Shown: positions 25,983 to 38,840 of the stretch, piece after piece | Numbering within the stretch: the stretch's first letter is position 1 | How the letters are laid out: every line of letters begins with the position of its first letter | DNA from: Nomia melanderi | Lineage: Eukaryota; Arthropoda; Insecta; Hymenoptera; Halictidae | Length of the DNA: 64,000 bases | NCBI RefSeq assembly: GCF_051020985.1 | Contig: NC_134999.1 | Span: 8,370,001-8,434,000, forward strand | Direction of reading: 5' to 3' | Position numbers and translations under genes: made by a program | Notes under the pieces: model-generated | Databases searched by the model: none | What the model was told of the DNA's origin: nothing | The model's input: the letters and a program-made list of their open reading frames with translations, nothing else

Positions 25983-28900
25983 CCTTCGTCCCTATGAGAG
26001 ATCGTCCTGGAGTCCCAATACTGCTAAGTCAAATGGCTACCCCCGACCTTCCTGGCAATTCTGGCCGACGGAATCCAAGTTTTCCACTTTGGCAACCTGG
26101 TTTGTATAGTCTAAAGTCAATTTCGACCAAAAGTATCCCGTCCTTCCAATCCGTCAGCCGGATGTAGCCTTCGTCCATATGAGACATCGTCCTGGAGTCC
26201 CATCACTGTTAAGTCAGATGGCTACCCCTGTCCTTCCTGTCAATTCTGCCCCGACGGAATCCACGTTTTCCACTTTGGCAACCTGGTTTGTATAGTCTAA
26301 AGTCATTTTCTACCAAAAGTACCCCGACCTTCCCATCGGTCAGCCGGATGTAGCCTTGGTCCCTATGAGATCTCGTCCTGGAGTCCCATCACTGCTAAGT
26401 CAAATGGCTACCACCGACCTTCCTGGCAATTCTGGCCGACGGAATCCAAGTTTTCCACTTTGGAAACCTGGAATGTATAGTCTAAGGTCAATTTCGACCA
26501 AAAGTATACCGACCTTCCCATCGGTCAGCCGGATGTAGCCTCCGTCCCTATGAGACATGGTCCTGGAGTCCCGTCAATGCTAAGTCAAATGGCTACCCCC
26601 GACCTTCCTGGCAATTCCGGAGGACGGAATCCAAGTTTTCCACTTTGGAAACCTGGAATGTATAGTCTAAGGTCAATTTCGACCGAAAGTATCCCGACCT
26701 TCCCATCGGTCAGCCGGATGTAGCCCCCGTCCCTATGAGACATGGTCCTGGAGTCCCATCAATGCTAAGTCAAATGGCTACCCCCGACCTTCCTGGCAAT
26801 TCTGCCCGACGGAGTCCAAGTTTTATACTTTGGAAACCTTGTTTGTATAGTCTAAAGTCAATTTCGACCAAAAGTATCCCGACCGTCCCATCGGTCAGCC
26901 GGATGATGCCTTGGAACCTATGAGACATCGTCCTGCAGTCCCATCACTGCTAAGTCTAATGGCTACCCCCGACGTTCCTGGCATTTCTGCCCGACGGAGT
27001 CCAAGTTTTCCAATTTGGAAACCTTGTTTGTATAGTCTAAAGTCAATTTCGACCAAAAGTATCCCGAAATTCCCATGGGTCAGCCGGATGTAGCCTTCGT
27101 CCTTATGAGACATCGTCGTGGAGTCCCATCACTGCTAAGTCAAATGGCTACCCCCGACCTACCTGGCAATTCTGGCCGACGGAATCCAAGTTTTGCACTT
27201 TGGAAACCTGGATTGTATAGTCTAAAGTCAATTTCGATCAAAAGTATCCCGACCTTCCCATCGGTCAGCCGGATGTAGCCTTTGTCCCTATGTGACCTCG
27301 TCCTGGAGTCCCATCACAGCTAAGTCAAATGGCTCCCCCGACATTCCTGGCAATACCGGCCGACGGAATCCAAGTTTTCTACTTTGGAAGCCTGGTTTGT
27401 ATAGTCTAAAGTCAATTTCGACTAAAAGTATCCCGATCCACCCATCGGTCAGCCGGATGTAGCCTTGGTCCCTATGAGACCTCTCCCTGGTGTCCAATCA
27501 CTGCTAAGCCAATTGGCTTCCCCCGACCTTCCTGGCAATCCTGGCCGACGGAATCCAAGTTTTCCACTTTGAAAACCTAGTTTGTATAGTCTAAAGTCAA
27601 TTTCTAACAAAAGAATCCCGACCTTCCCATCGGTCAGCCGGATGTAGCCTTGGTCCCTATGAGACCTCTCCCTGGTGTCCCATCACTGCCAAGTCAAATG
27701 GCTTCCCCCGACCTTCCTGGCAATTCCGTCCGACGGAATCAAAGTTTTCCACTTAGGAAACCTGGTTTGTATAGTCTAAAGTCAATTTCGACCAAAAGTA
27801 TCCGGACCTTCCCATCGGTCAGCCGGATGTAGCCTTGGTCCCTATGAGACCTCTCCCTGGTGTCCAATCACTTCTAAGTCAAACGGGTTCCCTCGACATT
27901 CCTGGCAATTCTGGCCGACGGAATCCAAGTTCTCCACTTTGGCAACCTTGTTTGTATAGTCTAAAGGAAATTTCGACCAGAAGTATCCCGACCTTCCCAT
28001 CGGTCAGCCGGATGTAGCCTTGGTCCTTATGAGACCTCGTCCTGGAGTCCCATCACAGCTAAGTCAAATGGCTCCCCCGACATTCCTGGCAATACCGTCC
28101 GACGGAATCCAAGTTTTCAACTTTGGAAACCTGGTTTGTATAGTCTAAAGTCAATTTCGACCAAAAGTATGCCGAACTTCACATCGGTCAGCCGGATGTA
28201 GCCTTGGCCCCTATGAGACCTCGCCATGGTGTCCAATCACTGCTAAGTCAAATGACTACCCCCGACCTTCCTGGCAATTCCGGCCGACGGAATCCAAGTT
28301 TTCCACTTTGGAAACCTGGTTTGTATAGTCTAAAGCCATTTTCGACCAAAAGTATCCAGACCTGCCCATCGGTCAGCCGGATGTAGCCTTGGTCCCTATG
28401 AGAATTCGCCCTGGTGTCCAATCACTGCTAAGTCAAATGAATACCCCCGACCTACCTGGCAATTCTGCCCGACGGAATCCAAGTTTTGCACTTTGGAAAC
28501 CTGGATTGTATAGTCTAAAGTCATTTTCGACCAAAAGTATCCAGACCTGCCCATCGGTCAGCCGGATGTAGCCTTGGAACCTGAGACCTCGTCCTGGAGT
28601 CCCATCACTGATAAGTCAAATGACTACCACCGACCTTCCTGGCAATTCTGGCCGACGGAATCCAAGTTTTCCACTTTGGCAATCTGGCTTGTATAGTCTA
28701 AAGTCATTTTCGACCAAAAGTATCCCGACCTTCCGATCTGTCAGCCGGATGTATCCTTGGTCCCTATGAGACCTCGCCCTGGTGTCCAATCACTGCTAAG
28801 TCAAATGGCTTCCCCCGACCTTCCTGGCACTTCTGGCCGACGGAATCCAAGTGTTCCACTTTGGAAACCTGGATTCTATAGTCTAAAGGCAATTTCGACC

Positions 28901-31900
28901 AAAAGTATCCCGACCTTCCCATCGGTCTGCCGGATGTACCCTTGGTCCCTATGAGACCTCGCCCTGGTGTCCCATCACTGCTATGTCAAATGACTACCAC
29001 CGACCTTCCTGCCAATTCTGCCCGACGGAGGCCAAGTTTTCCACTTTGGAAACCTGGATTGTATAGCCTAAAGTCATTTTCGACCAAAAGTATCCATACC
29101 TTCCCATCGGTCAGCCGGATTTAGCCTTGGTCCCTATGAGACCTCGCCCTGGTGTCCAATCACTGCTAAGTCAAATGGTTACCGCAGACCTTCCAGGCAA
29201 TTCTGGCCGACGGAATCCAAGTTTTCCACTTTGGAAACCTGGATTGTATAGTCTAAAGTCATTTTCGACCCAAAGTATCCAGACCTGCCCATCGGTCAGC
29301 CGGATGTAGCCTTGGTCCCTATGAGGTCTCGTCCTGGAGTCCCATCACTGCTAAGTCAAATGGCTACCCCCGACCTACCTGGCAATTCTGCCCGACGGAA
29401 TCCAAGTTTTGCACTTTGGAAACCTGGATTGTATAGTCTAAAGTCAATTTCGACCAAAAGTATCCCGACCTTCCCATCGGTCAGCCGGATGTAGCCTTGG
29501 TCCCTATGAGACCTAGTCCTGGAGTCCCATCACAGCTAAGTCAAATGGCTCCCCCAACCTTCCTGGCAATTCCGGCCGACGGAATCCAAGTTTTCCACTT
29601 TGGAAACCTGGTTTGTATAGTCTAAAGTGAATTTCGACCAAAAGTATCCCGACCTTCCCATCGGTCAGCCGGATGTAGCCTTGGTCCCTATGAGAACTCG
29701 TCCTGGAGTCCCATCACAGCTAAGTCAAACGGCTCCCTCGACCTTCCTGGCAATTCCGGCCGACGGAATCCAAGTTTTCCACTTTGGAAACCTCGTTTGT
29801 ATAGTCTAAAGTCAATTTCGACCAAAAGTAACCCGACCTTCCCATCGGTCAGCCGGATGTAGCCTTGGTCCCTATGAGACCTCTCCCTGGTGTCCAATCA
29901 CTTCTAAGTCAAATGGCTTCCCCCGACCTTCCTGGGAATTCTGGCCGACGGAATCCAAGTTTTGCACTTTGGAAACCTGGATTGTATAGTCTAAAGTCAA
30001 TTTCGACCAAAAGTATCCCGACCTTCCCATCGGTCAGCCGGATGTAGCCTTGGTCCCTATGAGACCTCGTCCAGGAGTCCCATCACTGCTTAGTCAAATG
30101 GCTTCCCCCGACCTTCCTGGCAATTCCGGCCGACGGAATCCAAGTTTTCCACTTTGGAAACCTGTTTTGTATAGTCTAAAGTCATTTTCGACCAAAAGTA
30201 TCCAGACCTTACCATCGGTCAGCCGGATGTAGCCTTGGTCCCTATGAGACCTCGTCCTTGAGTCCCATCACAGCTAAGTCAAATGGCTACCCCCGACCTT
30301 CCTGGCAATTCTGCCCGACGGAGGCCAAGTTTTCCACTTTGGATACCTCGATTGTATAGCCTAAAGTCATTTTCGACCAAAAGTATCCATACCTTCCCAT
30401 CGGTCAGCCGGATTTAGCCTTGGTCCCTATGAGACCTCGCCCTGGTGTCCCGTCACTGCTTAGTCAAATGACTACCACCGACCTTCCTGCCAATTCTGCC
30501 CGACGGAGTCCAAGTTTTGCACTTTGGAAACCTGGATTGTATAGTCTAAAGTCAATTTCGACCAAAAGTATCCCGACCTTCCCATCGGTCAACCGGATGT
30601 AGCCTTGGTCCCTATGAGACCTCTCCCTGGTGTCCAATCACTGCTTAGTCAAATGGCTACCCCCGACCTTCCTGGCAATTCTGCCCGACGGAATCCAAGT
30701 TTTCCACTTTGGAAACCCGGATTGTATAGTCTAAAGTCGATTTCGACAAAAAGTATCCCGGCCTTCCCATCGGTCAGCCGGACGTAGCTTTGGTCCCTAT
30801 GAGACATCGTCCTGGAGTCCCATCACTGCTAAGTAAAATTGCTAACCCCGACCTTCCTGGCAATTCTGCCCGACGGAATCCAAGTTTCCCACTTAGGCAA
30901 CCTGGTTTGTATAGTCTAAAGTCATTTTCGACCAAAAGTATCAAGGCATTCCCATCGGTGAGCCGGATGTAGCCTTGGTCCCTATGAGATCTCGACATGG
31001 AGTCCCATCACTGCTAAGTCAAATGGTTACCCCAGACCTTCCTGGCAATTCTGCCCGACGGAATCCAAGTTTTCCACCTTGGAAACCTGGTTTGTATAGT
31101 CTAAAGTCAATTTCGACTAAAAGTATCCCGAACTTCCCATCGGTCAGCCGGATGTAGTCTTGGAACCTATGAGACCTCTCCCTGGTGTCCAATCACTGCT
31201 AAGTCAAATGGCTTCCCCCGACATTCTTGGCTACTCTGCCCGACGGAATCCAAGTTCTCCACTTTGAAAACCTGGTTTGTATAGTCTAAAGTCAATTTCG
31301 ACCAAAAGTATCCCGACCTTCCCATCGGTCAGCCGGATGTAGCCTTGGTCCCTATGAGAACTCGTCCTGGAGTCCCATCACAGCTAAGTCAGATGGCTCC
31401 CCCGAGCTTCCTCGCAATTCCGGCCGGCGGAATCCAATTTTTCCACTTTGAAAACCTGGTTTGTATAGTCTAAAGTCAATTTCGACCAAAAGTATCCAGA
31501 CCTTCCCATTGGTCAGCCGGATGTAGCCTTGGTCCCTATGATTCCGCGTCCTGGAGTCCCATCACAGCTAAGTCAAATGTTTACCCCCGACCTTCCTGGC
31601 AATTCTGCCCGACGGAAACCAAGTTTTCCACTTTGGAAACCTCGTTTGTATAGTCTAAAGTCAATTTCGACCAAAAGTAACCCGACCTTCCCATCGGTCA
31701 GCCGGATGTAGCCTTGGTCCCTATGAGACCTCTCCCTGGTGTCCAATCACTTCTAAGTCAAATGGCTTCCCCCGACCTTCCTGGGAATTCTGGCCGACGG
31801 AATCCAAGTTTTGCACTTTGGAAACCTGGATTGTATAGTCTAAAGTCAATTTCGACCAAACGTATCCCGACCTTCCCATCGGTCAGCCGGATGTAGCCTT

Positions 31901-33373
31901 GGTCCCTATGAGAACTCGTCCTGGAGTCCCATCACAGCTAAGTCAAATGGCTCCCCCGACCTTGCTGGCAATTCTGCCCAACGGAATCCAAGTTTTCCAC
32001 TTTGGAAACCTGGATTGTATAGTCTAAAGGCAATTTCGACCAAAAGTATCCCGACCTTCCCATCGGTCAGCCGGATGTAGCCTTCGTCCCTATGAGAGAT
32101 CGTCCTGGAGTCCCAATACTGCTAAGTCAAATGGCTATCCCCGACCTACCTGGCAATTCTGCCGACGGAATCCATGTTTTCCACTTTGGCAACCTGGTTT
32201 GTACAGTCTAAAGTCATTTTCGACCAAAAGTATCCCGACCTTCCCATCGGTCAGCCAGATGTAGCGTTGGTCCCTATGAGACCTCGTCCTGGGGTCCCAT
32301 CAAAGCTAAGTCAAATGGCTCCCCCGACCTTCCTGGCAATTCCGGCCGACGGAATCCAAGTTTTGCTATTTGGAAACCTGGACTGTATAGTCTAAAGTCT
32401 ACTTCGACCAAAAGTATCCCGACCTTCCCATCGGTCAGCCGGATGTAGCCTTGGTCCCTATGAGACCTCGACCTGGGGCCCATCACAGCTAAGTCAAATG
32501 GCTCCCCCCGACCTTCCTGGCACTTCTGACCGACGGAATCCAAGTTTTCCACTTTGGAAACCTGGATTGTATTGTCTAAAGTCATTTTCGACAAAAAGTA
32601 TGCAGGCCTTCCCATCGGTCAGCCGGATGTAGCCTTGGTCCCTATGAGATCTCGTCCTGGAGTCCAATCACAGCTAAGTCAAATGGCTTCCCCCGACCTT
32701 CATGGCAATTCTGCCCGACGGAATCCAAGTTTTCCACTCTGGAAACCTGGATTGTATAGTCTAAAGTCAATTTCGACTAAAAGTATCCCGACCTTCCCAT
32801 CGGTCAGCCGGATGTAGCCTTGGTCCCTATGGGACCTCTCCCTGGTGTCCAATCACTTCTAAGTCAAATGGCTTCCCCCGACCTTCCTGGCAATTCTGGC
32901 CGACGGAATCCAAGTTTTCCACTTTGGAAACCTGGTTTGTATAGTCTAAAGTCAATTTCGAACAAAAGTATCCCGACCTTCCCATCGGTCAGCCGGATGT
33001 AGCCTTCGTCCCTATGAGACATCCTCCTGGAGTCCCATCACTGCTATGTCAAATGGCTACCCACGACATTCCTGGCAATTCTGCCCGACGGAGTCCAAGT
33101 TTTCCACTTTGGAAACCTGGTTTGTATAGTCTAAAGTCAATTTCGACCAAAAGTATCCCGACCTTCCCACCGGTCTGCCGGATGTAGCCTTCGTCCCTAT
33201 GAGACCTCGACCTGGGGCCCATCACAGCTAAGTCAAATGGCTCCCCCCGACCTTCCTGGCAATTCTGGCCGATGGAATCCAAGTTTTCCACTTTGGCAAC
33301 CTGGCTTGTATAGTCTAAAGTCAATTTCGACCAAAAGTATTCCGAACTTCACTACGGTCAGCGGGATGTAGCC

Positions 33374-33743
33374 TTGGAACCTATGAGACCTCGTCCTGGA
33401 GTCCCATCACTGCTAAGTCAAATGGCTACCCCCGACCTTCCTGGCAATTCTGGAGGACGGAATCCAAGTTTTCCACTTTGGCAACCTGGTTTGTATAGTC
33501 TAAAGCCATTTTCGACCAAAAGTATCCAGACCGTCCCATCGGTCAGCCGGATGTAGCCTTGGAACCTATGAGACCTCGTCCTGGAGTCCCATCACTGCTA
33601 AGTCAAATGGCTACCCCCGACCTTCCTGGCAATTCTGGAGGACGGAATCCAAGTTTTCCACTTTGGCAACCTGGTTTGTATAGTCTAAAGCCATTTTCGA
33701 CCAAAAGTATCCAGACCGTCCCATCGGTCAGCCGGATGTAGCC
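33374..33743 (+). repeat. Two adjacent monomers identical over 185 bp
   Basis: 33,374-33,558 and 33,559-33,743 appear identical base for base, including the rare tctggaggacggaatcc and ctaaagccattttcg. The other copy of this region (25,245-25,427) has only one such monomer. This is a clean single-monomer duplication, and among the youngest events in the window. Confidence 0.9.
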
Positions 33744-34445
33744 TTGGTCCCTATGAGACCTCGCCCTGGTGTCCAATCACTGCTAAGTCAAATGGCTACC
33801 CCCGACCTTCCTGGCTATTCCAGCCGACGGCATCGCAGTTTTCCACTTTGGAAACCTGGTTTGTATAGTCTAAAGTCATTTTCGACCAAAAGTATCCCGA
33901 CGTTCCCATCGGTCGGCCGGATGTAGCCTTGGAACCTATGAGACCTCGTCCTGGAGTCCAATCACTGCTATGTCCAATGGTTTCCCCCGACATTCCTGGC
34001 AATTCTGGCCGACGGAATCCAAGTTTTCCACTTTGGCAACCTGGTTTGTATAGTATAAAGCCATTTTCGACCAAAAGTATCCAGACCTTCCCATCGGTCA
34101 GCCGGATGTAGCCTTGGTCCCTGTGAGATCTCGTCCTGGAGTCCCATCTCTGCTAAGTCAAATGGCTTCCCCCGAGCTTCCTGGCAATTCTGCCCGACGG
34201 AATCCAAGTTTTCCACTTCGGAAACCTGGATTGTATAGTCTAAAGGCAATTTCGACCAAAAGTATCCCGACCTTCCCATCGGTCAGCCGGATGTAGCCTT
34301 CGTCCCTATGAGAGATCGTCCTGGAGTCCCAATACTGCTAAGTCAAATGGCTACCCCCGACCTTCCTGGCAATTCTGGCCGACGGAATCCAAGTTTTCCA
34401 CTTTGGCAACCTGGTTTGTATAGTCTAAAGTCAATTTCGACCAAA

Positions 34446-35378
34446 AGTATTCCGAACTTCACATCGGTCAGCGGGATGTAGCCTTGGAACCTATGAGACC
34501 TCGTCCTGGAGTCCCATCACTGCTAAGTCAAATGGCTACCCCCGACCTTCCTGGCAATTCTGGGGGACGGAATCCAAGTTTTCCACTTTGGCAACCTGGT
34601 TTGTATAGTCTAAAGCCATTTTCGACCAAAAGTATCCAGACCGTCCCATCGGTCAGCCGGATGTAGCCTTGGTCCCTATGAGACCTCGCCCTGGTGTCCA
34701 ATCACTGCTAAGTCAAATGGCTACCCCCGACCTTCCTGGCAATTCCAGATGACGGAATCGCTGTTTTCCACTTTGGAAACCTGGTTTGTATAGTCTAAAG
34801 TCATTTTCGACCAAAAGTATCCCGACGTTCCCATCGGTCGGCCGGATGTAGCCTTGGAACCTATGAGACCTCGTCCTGGAGTCCAATCACTGCTATGTCG
34901 AATGGTTTCCCCCGACCTTCCTGGCAATTCTGGCCGACGGAATCCAAGTTTTCCACTTTGGCAACCTGGTTTGTATAGTATAAAGCCATTTTCGACCAAA
35001 AGTATCCAGACCTTCCCATCGGTCAGCCGCATGTAGCCTTGGTCCCTATGAGACCTCGCCCTGGTGTCCAATTACTGCTAAGTCAAATGGCTAACCCCGA
35101 CCTTCCTGGCAATTCTGGCCGACGGAATCCAAGTTTTCCACTTTGGCAACCTGGTTTGTATAGTCTAAAGTCAACTTCGACCAAAAGTATCCAGACCATC
35201 CCATCGGTCAGCCGGATGTAGCCTTGGTCCCTGTGAGATCTCGTCCTGGAGTCCCATCACTGCTATGTCAAATGGCTTCCCCCGAGCTTCCTGGCAATTC
35301 TGCCCGACGGAATCCAAGTTTTCCACTTTGGAAACCGGGATTGTATAGTATAAAGTCAATTTCGACCAAAAGTATCCC
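34446..35378 (+). repeat. Inserted 5-monomer segment, diverged D6 copy 4
   Basis: This 925-bp stretch interrupts the correspondence between 25.4-26.1 kb and 33.7-36 kb. It is a more diverged copy of block D6, with tctgggggacggaatcc, ccagatgacggaatcgc, gctatgtcgaatgg and catgtagcc variants. Its divergence from copies 2 and 3 means it was not made by simply doubling the adjacent copy 3. It may come from a related array segment elsewhere. Confidence 0.75.
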
Positions 35379-36119
35379 GTCCTTCCAATCCGTCAGCCGG
35401 ATGTAGCCTTCGTCCATATGAGACATCGTCCTGGAGTCCCATCACTGTTAAGTCAGATGGCTACCCCTGTCCTTCCTGTCAATTCTGCCCCGACGGAATC
35501 CACGTTTTCCACTTTGGCAACCTGGTTTGTATAGTCTAAAGTCATTTTCTACCAAAAGTACCCCGACCTTCCCATCGGTCAGCCGGATGTAGCCTTGGTC
35601 CCTATGAGATCTCGTCCTGGAGTCCCATCACTGCTAAGTCAAATGGCTACCACCGACCTTCCTGGCAATTCTGGCCGACGGAATCCAAGTTTTCCACTTT
35701 GGAAACCTGGAATGTATAGTCTAAGGTCAATTTCGACCAAAAGTATACCGACCTTCCCATCGGTCAGCCGGATGTAGCCTCCGTCCCTATGAGACATGGT
35801 CCTGGAGTCCCGTCAATGCTAAGTCAAATGGCTACCCCCGACCTTCCTGGCAATTCCGGCCGACGGAATCCAAGTTTTCCACTTTGGAAACCTGGAATGT
35901 ATAGTCTAAGGTCAATTTCGACCGAAAGTATCCCGACCTTCCCATCGGTCAGCCGGATGTAGCCCCCGTCCCTATGAGACATGGTCCTGGAGTCCCATCA
36001 ATGCTAAGTCAAATGGCTACCCCCGACCTTCCTGGCAATTCCGGCCGACGGAATCCAAGTTTTCCACTTTGGAAACCTGTTTTGTATAGTCTAAAGTCAT
36101 TTTCGACCAAAAGTATCCA

Positions 36120-37205
36120 GACCTTACCATCGGTCAGCCGGATGTAGCCTTGGTCCCTATGAGACCTCGTCCTTGAGTCCCATCACAGCTAAGTCAAATG
36201 GCTACCCCCGACCTTCCTGGCAATTCTGCCCGACGGAGGCCAAGTTTTCCACTTTGGAAACCTGGATTGTATAGCCTAAAGTCATTTTCGACCAAAAGTA
36301 TCCATACCTTCCCATCGGTCAGCCGGATTTAGCCTTGGTCCCTATGAGACCTCGCCCTGGTGTCCCGTCACTGCTTAGTCAAATGACTACCACCGACCTT
36401 CCTGCCAATTCTGCCCGACGGAGTCCAAGTTTTGCACTTTGGAAACCTGGATTGTATAGTCTAAAGTCAATTTCGACCAAAAGTATCCCGACCTTCCCAT
36501 CGGTCAACCGGATGTAGCCTTGGTCCCTATGAGACCTCTCCCTGGTGTCCAATCACTGCTTAGTCAAATGGCTACCCCCGACCTTCCTGGCAATTCTGCC
36601 CGACGGAATCCAAGTTTTCCACTTTGGAAACCCGGATTGTATAGTCTAAAGTCATTTTCGACCAAAAGTATCCAGACCTTACCATCGGTCAGCCGGATGT
36701 AGCCTTGGTCCCTATGAGACCTCGTCCTTGAGTCCCATCACAGCTTAGTCAAATGGCTACCCCCGACCTTCCTGGCAATTCTGCCCGACGGAGGCCAAGT
36801 TTTCCACTTTGGAAACCTGGATTGTATAGCCTAAAGTCATTTTCGACCAAAAGTATCCATACCTTCCCATCGGTCAGCCGGATTTAGCCTTGGTCCCTAT
36901 GAGACCTCGCCCTGGTGTCCCGTCACTGCTTAGTCAAATGACTACCACCGACCTTCCTGCCAATTCTGCCCGACGGAGTCCAAGTTTTGCACTTTGGAAA
37001 CCTGGATTGTATAGTCTAAAGTCAATTTCGACCAAAAGTATCCCGACCTTCCCATCGGTCAACCGGATGTAGCCTTGGTCCCTATGAGACCTCTCCCTGG
37101 TGTCCAATCACTGCTTAGTCAAATGGCTACCCCCGACCTTCCTGGCAATTCTGCCCGACGGAATCCAAGTTTTCCACTTTGGAAACCCGGATTGTATAGT
37201 CTAAA
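36120..37205 (+). repeat. Tandem duplication of a 555-bp, 3-monomer unit
   Basis: About 36,120-36,650 and 36,675-37,205 match at 555 bp, including gtccttgagtccc, gacggaggccaag, gtatccataccttccc, ccggatttagcc, tgtcccgtcactgcttag and cggtcaaccgg. The same three monomers occur once at about 30,205-30,735, so the duplication arose after the D5 segmental duplication. A single T/A difference (cagcttag against cagctaag) separates the two units near their start. Confidence 0.85.
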
Positions 37206-38552
37206 GTCGATTTCGACAAAAAGTATCCCGGCCTTCCCATCGGTCAGCCGGACGTAGCTTTGGTCCCTATGAGACATCGTCCTGGAGTCCCATCACTGCT
37301 AAGTAGAATTGCTAACCCCGACCTTCCTGGCAATTCTGCCCGACGGAATCCAAGTTTTCCACTTTGGAAACCCGGATTGGATAGTCTAAAGTCGATTTCA
37401 ACAAAAAGTATCCCGGCCTTCCCATCGGTCAGCCGGACGTAGCTTTGGTCCCTATGAGACATAGTCCTGGAGTCCCATCACTGCTAAGTAAAATGGCTAA
37501 CCCCGACCTTCCTGGCAATTCTGCCCGACGAAATCCAAGTTTCCCACTTAGGCAACCTGGTTTGTATAGTCTAAAGTCATTTTCGACCAAAAGTATCAAG
37601 GCATTCCCATCGGTGAGCCGGATGTAGCCTTGGTCCCTATGAGATCTCGACATGGAGTCCCATCACTGCTAAGTCAAATGGTTACCCCAGACCTTCCTGG
37701 CAATTCTGCCCGACGGAATCCAAGTTTTCCACCTTGGAAACCTGGTTTGTATAGTCTAAAGTCAATTTCGACTAAAAGTATCCCGAACTTCCCATCGGTC
37801 AGCCGGATGTAGTCTTGGAACCTATGAGACCTCTCCCTGGTGTCCAATCACTGCTAAGTCAAATGGCTTCCCCCGACATTCTTGGCTACTCTGCCCGACG
37901 GAATCCAAGTTCTCCACTTTGAAAACCTGGTTTGTATAGTCTAAAGTCAATTTCGACCAAAAGTATCCCGACCTTCCCATCGGTCAGCCGGATGTAGCCT
38001 TGGTCCCTATGAGAACTCGTCCTGGAGTCCCATCACAGCTAAGTCAAACGGCTCCCTCGACCTTCCTGGCAATTCCGGCCGACGGAATCCAAGTTTTCCA
38101 CTTTGGAAACCTCGTTTGTATAGTCTAAAGTCAATTTCGACCAAAAGTATCCCGACCTTCCCATCGGTCAGCCGGATGTAGCCTTGGTCCCTATGAGAAC
38201 TCGTCCTGGAGTCCCATCACAGCTAAGTCAAATCGCTGCCCCGAGCTTCCTGGCAATTCCGGCCGACGAAATCCAAGTTTTCCACTTTGAAATCCTGGTT
38301 TGTATAGTCTAAAGTCAATTTCGACCAAAAGTATCCCGACCTTCCCATCGGTCAGGCGGATGTAGCCTTGGTCCCTATGAGACCTCGTCCAGGAGTCCCA
38401 TCAGTGCTTAGTCAAATGGCTTCCCCCGACCTTCCTGGCAATTCCGGCCGACGGAATCCAAGTTTTCCACTTTGGAAACCTGTTTTGTATAGTCTAAAGT
38501 CATTTTCGACCAAAAGTATCCAGACCTTCCCATCGGTCAGCCGGATGTAGCC

Positions 38553-38840
38553 TTGGTCCCTATGAGACCTCTCCCTGGTGTCCTATCACTTCTAAGTCAT
38601 ATGGCTTCCCCCGACATTCCTGGCAATTCTGGCCGACGGAATCCAAGTTTTCCACTTTGCCAACCTGGTTTGTATAGTCTAAAGTCAATTTCGACCAAAA
38701 GTATCCCGAACTTCCCATCGGTCAGCAGGATGTAGCCTTGGAACCTATGAGACCTCGCCTTGGTGTCCAATCACTGCTAAGTCAAATGACTCGCCCGACC
38801 TTCCTGGCAATTCTGGCCGACGGAATCCAAGTTTTGCACT
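38553..38840 (+). repeat. Dispersed relative of part of block D4
   Basis: This 1.5-monomer stretch carries the rare set found at 18,591-18,880 and 21,548-21,835: ctaagtcatatggc, tttgccaacctgg, ggtcagcaggatgtag and gcctcgccttggtg-type alleles. It lies about 17-20 kb from those copies with unrelated haplotypes on both sides. A short conversion tract or a remnant of a larger duplication would both explain it. Confidence 0.7.

Larger units (their letters stand above)
23210..31375 (+). repeat. Segmental duplication D5, left copy (~8.2 kb)
   Basis: Successive parts of this stretch reappear in the same order at about 32,450-38,040, always at a whole number of monomers. Offsets run 9,239 (from 23,221), 8,129 (from about 24,556), 8,314 (from about 25,430), 9,239 (from about 26,141), 5,915 (from about 30,126), 6,470 (from about 30,605) and 6,655 (from about 30,790). 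Markers include cgacctggggcccatcac, tattccgaacttcactacgg, tctggaggacggaatcc, ggtcggccggatg, gtagcccccgtccc, gtccttgagtccc and cggacgtagctttgg. About 26,802-30,120 has no counterpart in the right copy. Confidence 0.82.
32450..38040 (+). repeat. Segmental duplication D5, right copy, rearranged (~5.6 kb)
   Basis: This follows the order of 23,210-31,375 but differs by whole monomers. Compared with the left copy it lacks six monomers at about 32,680, has one extra at 33,374-33,743, five extra at about 34,451-35,378, lacks eighteen at about 36,002-36,041, has three extra at about 36,650-37,205, and one extra near 37,260-37,444. Within aligned parts I see only scattered single-base differences. Every event keeps the monomer phase, as expected of unequal homologous exchange. 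Confidence 0.82.

Noticed and set aside
34721..35071. Open frames of 60-116 codons on the - strand.
   Set aside because: They are reverse-strand readings of the same monomer, extended where an indel removes a stop. They recur wherever the same satellite haplotype does.
32450..38040. The possibility that the near-identical duplications are assembly errors.
   Set aside because: Most copy pairs carry private differences and different flanks, which collapse or false joining would not create. It is not fully excluded for the perfect pair at 33,374-33,743.
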